From NCBI GenBank assembly GCA_016866575.1, contig VGMA01000022.1, positions 1 to 15,587 of the forward strand: a stretch of 15,587 nt of DNA, written 5' to 3'. The DNA is from Chlamydiota bacterium (GTDB lineage Bacteria > Chlamydiota > Chlamydiia > Chlamydiales > VGMA01). The position numbers and the translations under genes were made by a program. Below are positions 6,181 through 12,600 of this stretch, in pieces (position 1 is the first letter of the stretch; the number at the start of each line of letters is the position of its first letter). The notes under the pieces are model-generated. The model was not told where the DNA came from. It saw only the letters and a program-made list of their open reading frames with translations, and made no database searches.

Positions 6181-6470
6181 AGATCTCTTATCCTTTTTTT
6201 GTGTAACGTTACACTTTTTTTTGATGCCCTCCCCTCTTTTTGAGCTGTGGAAAACCTTGTTTAAATAGTGTTCATTTTTTGGAGAAAAAATTGTTGAAAA
6301 CTCCCCTCTGTTGATAAATGTCGACTTTTGAACTCGTTTTTAACAAGTTGTCTACATATCTTCTTATCTATGAAAAAACCCTATGTTTTCAACATTTCCA
6401 CAACGACAGAAGAAGAAGATAACTACCCTAAATATATATTTCTTCTAAAAAGAGGATTGTGGAAAATGAG
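6181..6470. other. oriC: Candidate chromosomal replication origin (oriC) region
   Basis: This is the only gene-free stretch over 300 bases in the window (6126-6458). DnaA-box-like 9-mers, compared with TGTGGATAA, are dense. Eight-of-nine matches on the plus strand are TGTGGAAAA at 6246-6254 and at 6458-6466, and TGTTGATAA at 6309-6317. Seven-of-nine matches are TGTTGAAAA at 6292-6300 (+), TTGTCTACA at 6348-6356 (-), TTTTCAACA at 6386-6394 (-) and ATTTCCACA at 6394-6402 (-). An AT tract at about 6428-6442 (CTAAATATATATTTC) could be an unwinding element. Leftward genes ung to dapA are on the minus strand, and glmU-like and ispA to the right are on the plus strand. As I recall, Chlamydiaceae origins were placed near hemB, a few genes from the glmU-like/ispA pair. 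No box is a perfect consensus match, so this is a proposal. Confidence 0.6.
6201..6214. repeat. Perfect 14-bp palindrome flanked by T-runs
   Basis: GTGTAACGTTACAC is its own reverse complement and sits between TTTTTTT and TTTTTTTT. With no loop it is a poor RNA hairpin but a good binding site for a dimeric DNA-binding protein. It lies at the left edge of the candidate origin, about 70 bases upstream of the tRNA-Pro gene. Confidence 0.6.
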
Positions 6471-7127
6471 TTTATAAATGGAGGTCTCTTGTCTTCTCTT
6501 GAACTGCTTCCTAAGCAATTTTTTTCGTTTTTAGATACTGAATGCAAAGAGCTTTTTGCAAAAGATCAACCAGTTTTTCATGCACTTTACGCTTTAAAAG
6601 CTCGAACATGGAAAAACAAGATCTCAACAACAATTCCACATACAGTTGCGATTTTGAATATTGAAAGTGTCGAAATCGAAGAAGGTGTGATTATCGATCC
6701 ATTTGCATGCATTGAAGGGCCTTGTTACATAGGTAAAAATTGCCACATAGGCCATGCAGCTTACATTCGACCTTTTAGTTATTTATCACATAACTGCTCT
6801 ATTGGACACTCAGCAGAAATCAAAGCTTCGATTCTTTTTCCTTTTGCTAAAGCTACACATCTTTGTTTTGTAGGCGACTCCATTTTAGGAGCGCATGTGA
6901 ATTTAGGAGCTGGAACGAAATGTGCAAATTTACGATTTGATGATCGTGAAGTTGAATTGACATTTAGAGAAAAAAAATATGCAACAGGTTTAAGGAAATT
7001 TGGATCGATTCTTTCTGATTATGCAAAAACAGGTTGCAATGTAGTGTTGAATCCAGGAACTGTTATAGAAAAACATGAAATGGTTTTTAACAAAAATTCG
7101 ATCTTGTCAAAAGTTGCAGCAAAATAA
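6459..7127 (+). CDS. GlmU-like left-handed beta-helix acyltransferase (no pyrophosphorylase domain)
   Basis: The 222-residue protein has an alpha-helical N-terminal third, then hexapeptide repeats from about residue 65 to 155. These include VIIDPFACIEGPCYIGKNCHIG and CSIGHSAEIKASILFPFA. HLCFVGDSILGAHVNLGAGT (about 134-153) closely parallels the GlmU acetyltransferase segment AGHLSYLGD...VNIGAGT, with the active-site histidine retained. The N-terminal nucleotidyltransferase half of GlmU is absent, so it cannot alone make UDP-GlcNAc. It may be an acetyl- or acyltransferase of nucleotide sugars. The annotated frame starts with GTG at 6459 after AGAGGA, with only 2-3 bases of spacing. An alternative TTG at 6489 has a perfect GGAGG 4 bases upstream. 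A DnaA-like box overlaps the GTG. It is followed after 39 bases by ispA. Confidence 0.75.
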   Translation: MENEFINGGLLSSLELLPKQFFSFLDTECKELFAKDQPVFHALYALKARTWKNKISTTIPHTVAILNIESVEIEEGVIIDPFACIEGPCYIGKNCHIGHAAYIRPFSYLSHNCSIGHSAEIKASILFPFAKATHLCFVGDSILGAHVNLGAGTKCANLRFDDREVELTFREKKYATGLRKFGSILSDYAKTGCNVVLNPGTVIEKHEMVFNKNSILSKVAAK

Positions 7128-7166
7128 TTTCGTTTGTATGATCTCTTTTTTTTAAAGAGCTGGCGC

Positions 7167-8045
7167 ATGGAAAAAAATCTACGAGAAATTAAAGAAAAAT
7201 TTGAAGAAGATCTTACAAAAAGTGTTGAAGAGTTAAAAGCACCACCTCTTTTGTCAGAAGCTCTTCATTACGCTTTTGATGGCGGTGCAAAGCGTGTTCG
7301 CCCTCTCGTCGTGTTTTGTGTCGCTGAAGCTTTAAAAAACGATCTAGAGGTCACTAAAGCGGCTTTATCGACAGAATACTTTCACACAGCTTCTTTAATA
7401 GCAGATGACATGCCATGCATGGATAACGATTCTTACAGAAGAGATCGCTACACTCTTCACAAAGCATACGGTGAAACTATAGCTTTGCTTACAAGTTATG
7501 GAATGATCACAGAAGGCTTTCGAAAAATCTATGAAGCGATAGAGGATTTAAAAAAGGCGAAAAAGCCATTTTCCTTAAATGCGGAGAAAGTGGGTTTTTT
7601 AGCCCTAGAATGCGCTACTAGATGTTCAGGCTATCTCGGGGCGGTTAGTGGACAGTTTTTTGATCTAGCGCCTCCTAAACGCGATTTTGAGACAGCCAAA
7701 ACAATCATCGATCTTAAAACAACAACTCTTTTTGAAGCTGCATTCTTTTTTGGCTGGATTTTTGGCGGTGGATCTTTAGAAAAAACAGATAAAGTGAAGG
7801 AATTGTCACACCATTTTGGTCTAGCTTTTCAAATAGGAGATGACATCAAAGATTTCGAGCAAGATAGACAAAAAAAAGGAAGCTTAAACTCAGCGGTGCT
7901 TCTAGGAATAGAAAAGGCCACTTCCCTTTTTCAAGGTGAAATGGCCCAGTTTTATGAAAAATCAGAATCTTTAGGGATTTTATCCAAAAAGATTCAACAG
8001 ATCGGAGAGCTTTTAGAAAAAAGCGTACCTTTACTCACCTGCTAA
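7167..8045 (+). CDS. ispA: Polyprenyl (farnesyl/geranylgeranyl-type) diphosphate synthase
   Basis: A short-chain trans-prenyltransferase that condenses isopentenyl diphosphate with allylic diphosphates in the cytoplasm, feeding quinone and undecaprenyl synthesis. The first aspartate-rich motif is DDMPCMD (residues 80-86) and the second is GDDIKD (224-229). GGAKRVRP (39-46) provides the substrate-binding basic residues. The 292-residue length is normal. Bulky or small residues before the first motif set chain length; I cannot decide between C15 and C20 from reading. The frame extends upstream to a TTG at 7134, but I chose ATG at 7167 because family members begin near this point and the extension is unlike them. 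Its last 15 bases overlap the end of the converging recA. Confidence 0.88.
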   Translation: MEKNLREIKEKFEEDLTKSVEELKAPPLLSEALHYAFDGGAKRVRPLVVFCVAEALKNDLEVTKAALSTEYFHTASLIADDMPCMDNDSYRRDRYTLHKAYGETIALLTSYGMITEGFRKIYEAIEDLKKAKKPFSLNAEKVGFLALECATRCSGYLGAVSGQFFDLAPPKRDFETAKTIIDLKTTTLFEAAFFFGWIFGGGSLEKTDKVKELSHHFGLAFQIGDDIKDFEQDRQKKGSLNSAVLLGIEKATSLFQGEMAQFYEKSESLGILSKKIQQIGELLEKSVPLLTC

Positions 8046-9092
8046 GATTGGATCTTCTTCTAATTCAGCTTCTTCTTTTAAGGGAAGAGCACTATCATAA
8101 CGCTCACGCTGCTTTTCTAAAATCAGCTTTTCAATCTCATCTGCAAGTTCTTTTTTCTGTTTAAGCTCAACGCGCGCTTGTTCTTTTCCTTGGAAACGAA
8201 CACCTTTAAAGCTAAGCCAAGTCCCTTTTCTTTCAATGATTCCTAAATCAACTCCCATATCAATGATGGATCCAGTGCGTGAAATTCCTTCATTGAACAA
8301 GATATCAAATTCAGCTGTGCGGAAAGGAGGCGCCATTTTGTTTTTCACAACTTTGACTTTTACTCGGTTCCCTACTTCGACGTTATCAGAGCCTTTGATG
8401 CTAGATACTCGGCGGATCTCAAGACGGATCGAAGCGTAAAATTTGAGCGCTCTACCTCCTGTGGTAGTCTCAGGGTTGCCAAACATCACACCCACTTTTT
8501 CGCGGATCTGGTTGATGAAGATCGCTGCTGTATTGCTTTTTGCTAGAGTTGATGTAAGCTTTCTTAAAGCTTGAGACATAAGGCGCGCTTGAAGACCGAC
8601 GTGTGTATCGCCGATTTCACCTTCTAACTCGTTTTTTGGTACTAAAGCAGCAACAGAATCGACAATGATCACATCAACTGCATTAGATCTAGCAAGCATT
8701 TCAGCGATATTTAATGCATCTTCTCCAGAATCTGGCTGAGAAATGAGAAGCTCATCAAGGTTGACTCCAATTTTAGCAGCATAAGCTGGATCAAGAGCGT
8801 GCTCAGCATCAATATAAGCAGCTACGCCACCCATTTTTTGGCAATTAGCCACGATGTGGGTAGCAAGTGTTGATTTACCAGAAGACTCTGGTCCATAAAC
8901 TTCAATAATACGGCCTCTAGGAACCCCATTGATTCCTAAAGCTGCGTCGAGAGCGATCGATCCAGTTGGTATCACACTAACAACTCTTGAAGAGCTGTGC
9001 TTGCCAAGCGTCATGATCGAACCTTCGCCAAATTGTTTTTCAATATGTGCTACTGCTGCTGCAATAGCCTTTTTTTTATCAGGATTTGACAT
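8031..9092 (-). CDS. recA: Recombinase RecA
   Basis: RecA forms ATP-dependent filaments on single-stranded DNA for strand exchange. All signature elements are intact in 353 residues. Walker A is GPESSGKST (67-75), the catalytic glutamate is in DAEHALDP, and Walker B is VIIVD (141-145). Loop L2 lies at 194-213 (NQIREKVGVMFGNPE, then TTTGG), and KNKMAPPF is in the C-terminal core. An acidic C-terminal tail (EEAELEEDPILAGE) is typical. The start ATG has a strong AAGGAG at 9099-9104 with 6-base spacing. No LexA-like operator is visible upstream, in line with the lack of LexA in most Chlamydiae. The gene converges on ispA with a 15-bp tail-to-tail overlap and no terminator between them. Confidence 0.98.
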   Translation of the reverse strand: MSNPDKKKAIAAAVAHIEKQFGEGSIMTLGKHSSSRVVSVIPTGSIALDAALGINGVPRGRIIEVYGPESSGKSTLATHIVANCQKMGGVAAYIDAEHALDPAYAAKIGVNLDELLISQPDSGEDALNIAEMLARSNAVDVIIVDSVAALVPKNELEGEIGDTHVGLQARLMSQALRKLTSTLAKSNTAAIFINQIREKVGVMFGNPETTTGGRALKFYASIRLEIRRVSSIKGSDNVEVGNRVKVKVVKNKMAPPFRTAEFDILFNEGISRTGSIIDMGVDLGIIERKGTWLSFKGVRFQGKEQARVELKQKKELADEIEKLILEKQRERYDSALPLKEEAELEEDPILAGE

Positions 9093-9145
9093 AGAAGACT
9101 CCTTGTATTATGTTCCAGAATAACAAAAAAAGTTCAGATGTGTCT

Positions 9146-10084
9146 ATGCTTTTTCTTGCAGCAGATGTCGGCGGAACAAAGACTCTTATAGGATTGTATC
9201 ACAATATGCAGTGCATAAGAGAAGAGCGTTATCTCAATAAAGATTACCAAAACCTAGAAGAAATAATTAAAAAATTTTTACAAAATGAAAAAATAGAAAA
9301 GGCTTGCTTAGCAGTAGCAGGTCCTATTATTGATCAAGTTTGTAAAATGACCAATCTCTCTTGGGTGGTAAGCGCTAAAAATATAGAAGAAGAGTTTGGT
9401 ATTAAAAAGGTTATGTTGATTAATGACATGGTCGCTCATGCATATGGAATTAATGAGTCTACAAAGACCTTTACCTTGCATCAAGGTAAGAAAAAAAACG
9501 GATCCAAAGCGCTTATTGCCGCAGGTACCGGCCTTGGTGAAGTTCCTATATTTTTTGATGGCTACTCTTATATACCGGTAGCTTCAGAAGGGGGGCATGT
9601 CGATTTTGCCCCAAGGGATGAATTGGAGATCGAGCTACTGCGCTATCTTAAAAAAGAGCATGAGCAAGTAAGCTATGAAACCGTTCTTTCAGGTATAGGT
9701 ATGGTGAACTTATATCGCTTTTTAATAGAACAAAAAGGGTATCCCAAAGCCTCTTTTTCATTAGAAGAGGCTTCTGCTGAAAAGATTTGTGAACAAGCAA
9801 AAGAGTATGGATGCCCTACATGTAGAAAAGTTTTAAGCTGGTTTTGTTCTATTTATGGAGCAGAGACAGCCAACCTAACCTTAAAAGTGATGGCAACAGG
9901 AGGAGTCTATATAGGAGGCGGCATAGCCCCAAGAATTTTAGACGAATTACAAGAAGGTGGGTTTTTAGAAGCATTTTTTGCAAAAGAAGGGATGAAAGAG
10001 CTATTAAAAGAAATAAATATAGAAATTATTTTAAATTTAAATACAGCTCTAAACGGTTCATTCTGTTGTTGTTACAAAAAATAA
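9146..10084 (+). CDS. glk: Glucokinase, Glk family
   Basis: Glk phosphorylates glucose with ATP to glucose-6-phosphate. Motifs of the bacterial Glk family (PF02685) appear in order: AADVGGTKT (phosphate 1), CLAVAGP and KMTNLSW (sugar binding), and LINDMVAHAYG with the catalytic aspartate at about 94. AAGTGLG (phosphate 2) and SEGGHVDFAP (glucose-binding glutamate) follow. Near the C-terminus is ATGGVYIGGGIAP (adenosine motif). The frame opens at ATG 9110, but family members begin with the residue stretch at ATG 9146, which also leaves 53 bp to recA; I chose 9146. Neither start has a strong Shine-Dalgarno. Its presence implies use of free glucose, unlike Chlamydiaceae, which import glucose-6-phosphate. 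A 10-bp AT-only inverted repeat (10082-10091 with 10111-10120) at its end is too weak to call a terminator. Confidence 0.9.
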   Translation: MLFLAADVGGTKTLIGLYHNMQCIREERYLNKDYQNLEEIIKKFLQNEKIEKACLAVAGPIIDQVCKMTNLSWVVSAKNIEEEFGIKKVMLINDMVAHAYGINESTKTFTLHQGKKKNGSKALIAAGTGLGEVPIFFDGYSYIPVASEGGHVDFAPRDELEIELLRYLKKEHEQVSYETVLSGIGMVNLYRFLIEQKGYPKASFSLEEASAEKICEQAKEYGCPTCRKVLSWFCSIYGAETANLTLKVMATGGVYIGGGIAPRILDELQEGGFLEAFFAKEGMKELLKEINIEIILNLNTALNGSFCCCYKK

Positions 10085-10116
10085 AATAAAAATGTTTTTC
10101 AAAAAATAAATTTTAT

Positions 10117-10146
10117 TTTATACGGAGGTCTAAGATAACCTATAAA
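10117..10146 (+). promoter_or_regulatory. Candidate promoter of the MOMP-like gene
   Basis: TTTATA (10117-10122, 4 of 6) and TATAAA (10141-10146, 5 of 6) lie 18 bases apart, behind an AT-rich upstream tract. They would give a leader of about 24 bases carrying GAGG (10167-10170) at 6-base spacing from the ATG. An isolated GGAGG at 10124-10128 has no start codon after it. Confidence 0.4.
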
Positions 10147-10176
10147 ACAACAATCAAAAACCAAATGAGGTAAAAA

Positions 10177-11301
10177 ATGAATAGTGCGTTAACCAAAAGA
10201 ATACCACTCGTCTTGACCTCTTTGCTCTGCTCAGCAAACGTATTTGCCGCAAGTAAAGACAAAGCTCAAGATCAAGGCTGCTGCCCAAAAGAAACTGAAG
10301 GCTGCTGCTCTATCGAGCTTGCTAACGGAAGAATGGGGTGTACTCTTCAACCAGATCGTCCATCTGTAGATCTATGCCATGGATTTGAGTTCAGCGCATC
10401 TGCTCTATACTGGAGACCATACGTAGAAGGAACAGAGTTTGCTTGGACAACTGTTGGTAATGATAATGACACCTATCCTTACAACGGTGAAGTTTTATCA
10501 GTTAAGTCAGATTTTGATTGGGGCTTCCAGGTTGGAATTGGCTACCTATTCTGCAACGATGGATGGAGAGGGGATTTAGATTTTACATTCCATCAAGGAC
10601 ATGGAAAGAAAAACTTCTCAGAAGAGTGGAATGAAGTAGTTACACCAACTACAGCTGTGTATTTTGATGACCAGTCAGATTTAGTTTATGACAGTGCTCA
10701 AGGAAAACTCAGCACAGATTACTACCGCTTAGCTCTTTCTTTAACTAGAGGAACTTTTGCAAGTAGACTTCTTGTGATCAATCCAGGTTTAGGATTAACA
10801 ACAACATGGTTAGATATCTATCAGAAAAACAAATTCAGTTCAAATGCTGGTGATTCACATGATGTTTTAACTGAGAAAAAACGTTCAAAAACTTGGCAGA
10901 TTGGACCTACCGGTTCTCTTGATACAAGACTTGCGTTTGGAGATTCTGGATTTAGCTTAACAGGAGAGTGGGATATGACTCTCGGATTCGGCAAAACAGA
11001 AATTTCACAAGATTGTTTCTGGTCTGCAGATCCTGAACAATATAGTTCATACATCACTAACGATGTTCTAAGATTTGCCCCAAGTGCACACGCTCTTCTT
11101 GGACTTCAGTATGACAGAGATTATTTTGATCATACACAACACTTAACAGTGATGTTTGGATTGGATACAAACGTAATGTGGTCAGGAAATAGAACAATTT
11201 CTTACGGCACAGTAAGCAATCAATCTTACGTATTCAACCTTCAAAACGATAACACATTCGCTTTGATTGGTTTGACAATGGCATTCAACTACCAGTTCTA
11301 A
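10177..11301 (+). CDS. Cysteine-rich MOMP-like outer-membrane beta-barrel protein
   Basis: This protein of 374 residues has a clear Sec signal peptide (KR followed by a hydrophobic core, cleavage likely near VFA/AS at residues 22-26). A short mature N-terminal segment contains paired cysteines (C35/C36, C43/C44) plus C55 and C67. A long region of alternating aromatic and polar residues follows, typical of beta strands (FEFSASALYWRPYVEG; FDWGFQVGIGYLF; HLTVMFGLDTNVMW). The final residues NYQF end in phenylalanine, the BAM recognition signal. The layout matches MOMP-like porins, expanded in Simkania-type Chlamydiae. There the cysteines are thought to disulfide-link the envelope of the infectious form, which lacks much peptidoglycan. 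A good ribosome site and a strong downstream terminator suggest a well-expressed single gene. The exact family branch needs a profile search. Confidence 0.75.
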   Translation: MNSALTKRIPLVLTSLLCSANVFAASKDKAQDQGCCPKETEGCCSIELANGRMGCTLQPDRPSVDLCHGFEFSASALYWRPYVEGTEFAWTTVGNDNDTYPYNGEVLSVKSDFDWGFQVGIGYLFCNDGWRGDLDFTFHQGHGKKNFSEEWNEVVTPTTAVYFDDQSDLVYDSAQGKLSTDYYRLALSLTRGTFASRLLVINPGLGLTTTWLDIYQKNKFSSNAGDSHDVLTEKKRSKTWQIGPTGSLDTRLAFGDSGFSLTGEWDMTLGFGKTEISQDCFWSADPEQYSSYITNDVLRFAPSAHALLGLQYDRDYFDHTQHLTVMFGLDTNVMWSGNRTISYGTVSNQSYVFNLQNDNTFALIGLTMAFNYQF

Positions 11302-11323
11302 TCTAGAGCTAAGGTTGAAAACG

Positions 11324-11358
11324 AGGGGTAGGGCTTAGGCTCTGCCCCTTTTTGTTTT
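11324..11358 (+). terminator. Rho-independent terminator of the MOMP-like gene
   Basis: An 11-bp stem (AGGGGTAGGGC with GCTCTGCCCCT, two G-T pairs) closes a TTAG loop and is followed by TTTTGTTTT. It begins 22 bases after the porin stop codon and ends 10 bases before the converging dus stop. Confidence 0.88.
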
Positions 11359-11368
11359 CTAGAATATT

Positions 11369-12343
11369 CTAATAGCAGCAGCTTTCTTGTAAAACCGCTT
11401 CTACTTCTTGAAGAGATTGAGCTTTATTGATTTTTTCGCGCATAGACCTTGCAAAAGGCATCTCTTTTAAATACCAGCAGCCGACGCGGCGCATATCGAG
11501 TATAGCTCTTCTTTCTTCTTGGTATTCTTTGATAAAAGCAAAATGCTCTAAAAGCTTTTCTAAGATGAAAGAATCGGTTCTTTCGATGGGTTCTTGATTT
11601 GTTAAATAGCGCTCTACATCTTCAGCAAGCCAAGGCGCACCAAGAGTTCCTCTAGAGAGTAAAACACCATCGCAAGAGGTTTCATCAAAGATCTTTTTTG
11701 CACTTTCAGGGGTGAAAATGTCGCCATTACCGATAACCAGGATATTTTTAGCAGCTTTTTTAGCTCTAGCGACATAATCCCATTTCGCAGGTCCTCTATA
11801 GGCCTGCTCTCTTGTTCTTCCGTGGACAAAAATCGCTTTAGCGCCAGCTTGCTCTGCGATTTTGACAATCTCTTCGCAGTTGATGTTTTCATCATCCCAG
11901 CCGGCTCGGATTTTAACAGTGACGGGAATGGATACGGCAGAAACGATGTTAGAGAGAATTTCGCCGATTTTTTCAGGAGTTTTAAGTAAACCAGAGCCAC
12001 TTCCATCTTTGACTACTTTATCCACAGGGCAGCCGCAGTTAAGATCTAGCACATCAAAACCTAGATCTTCGATGATTTTTGCAGAAGGAGCAGCAAGATT
12101 TGGCTTACTTCCGCAAAGCTGCGCACCGATAGGGGACATATCTTTTGTGTAATCGAGAATTCGGTACGTTCCTTTATCATGGCGCACGAGTGCATCCATT
12201 TTCACCATTTCACAAAAGATTAGACCTGGCCTGTAGGGTATGGTCATTCTTCTGAAGGGCAAATCTGAGCAGCCCGCAAGAGGAGAGTAGATGATGTTTG
12301 TACGTAAGGTTAATTTACCCAGTGAAAGAGGACGGATATACAT
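11369..12343 (-). CDS. dus: tRNA-dihydrouridine synthase
   Basis: An FMN-dependent enzyme that reduces specific uridines in tRNA to dihydrouridine. The TIM-barrel landmarks are present. YSPLAGCSDLPFRR near the N-terminus binds FMN, and DLNCGCPVDKV has its catalytic cysteine at about 105. DGSGSGLL and VKIRAGWDD follow. HGRTREQAYRGPAKWDYV is the tRNA/FMN phosphate region, and IGNGDI and LLSRGTLGAPW complete the set. The length of 324 residues is standard, of DusB/NifR3 type. The frame opens at TTG 12352; ATG at 12343 is the more likely start. Its first 34 bases overlap the end of yggT, so the two are co-transcribed. It corresponds, as I recall, to C. trachomatis CT644. Confidence 0.92.
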   Translation of the reverse strand: MYIRPLSLGKLTLRTNIIYSPLAGCSDLPFRRMTIPYRPGLIFCEMVKMDALVRHDKGTYRILDYTKDMSPIGAQLCGSKPNLAAPSAKIIEDLGFDVLDLNCGCPVDKVVKDGSGSGLLKTPEKIGEILSNIVSAVSIPVTVKIRAGWDDENINCEEIVKIAEQAGAKAIFVHGRTREQAYRGPAKWDYVARAKKAAKNILVIGNGDIFTPESAKKIFDETSCDGVLLSRGTLGAPWLAEDVERYLTNQEPIERTDSFILEKLLEHFAFIKEYQEERRAILDMRRVGCWYLKEMPFARSMREKINKAQSLQEVEAVLQESCCY

Positions 12344-12597
12344 CGTTGACAAAACTTTTCTATAAATTGAAGAGCAAAGAACCCAAGCATTGGGCTAAAA
12401 TCCACCATACCACCTAATGGGGGGATGATTTTGCGAAAAATAGCCAGGTAAGGTTCAGTAAAAAATATTAAAAAATCAGCAAAGCGGTATGATCTCAGGT
12501 TTGGAAACCAAGAGAGGCCGATACGGGCAAAAAGCATCACCGTATAGGTTTGAAAGATCCAGTGTACAACAAGATGTAAGGGATATACAATAGTCAT
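12310..12597 (-). CDS. yggT: YggT/YlmG-family membrane protein
   Basis: A 95-residue integral membrane protein with two hydrophobic segments (about 5-28 and 66-88). Between them lies the family signature: ARIGLSWFPN, then FFTEPYLAIFRKIIPPLGG, then VDFSP. The glutamate-proline and the PPLGG turn are characteristic of PF02325. The bacterial family is linked to cell division and membrane or ion homeostasis, without a settled biochemical role. The start ATG is only 3 bp from the ATG of the divergent gene, so its promoter must lie inside that gene's coding sequence. It overlaps dus downstream. Confidence 0.85.
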   Translation of the reverse strand: MTIVYPLHLVVHWIFQTYTVMLFARIGLSWFPNLRSYRFADFLIFFTEPYLAIFRKIIPPLGGMVDFSPMLGFFALQFIEKFCQRCISVLFHWVN

Positions 12598-12600
12598 GAT

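Noticed and set aside
6185..6197. TTATCCTTT-type weak DnaA box
   Set aside because: Only 6 of 9 positions match and this is expected by chance in T-rich sequence.
7134..7166. N-terminal extension of ispA from TTG 7134
   Set aside because: The extra 11 residues are not family-like and the ATG at 7167 matches the usual start.
9107..9112. CATAAT as a -10 element for recA on the minus strand
   Set aside because: The start site would fall on the Shine-Dalgarno itself (9099-9104), leaving no usable leader, and no convincing -35 lies at the right distance.
9110..9145. Glucokinase start at ATG 9110
   Set aside because: Adds a polar 12-residue extension before the conserved beginning; no ribosome site supports it. 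Not excluded.
10082..10120. AT-only inverted repeat (10 bp arms) as glk terminator
   Set aside because: Stem contains only A-T pairs with a 19-base loop, so it would not be stable; more likely just an AT-rich upstream tract.
11614..12152. Long open frames inside dus (minus 11614-12006, plus 11862-12152)
   Set aside because: They are alternative-frame shadows of a clearly conserved gene, with low-complexity composition and no family resemblance.
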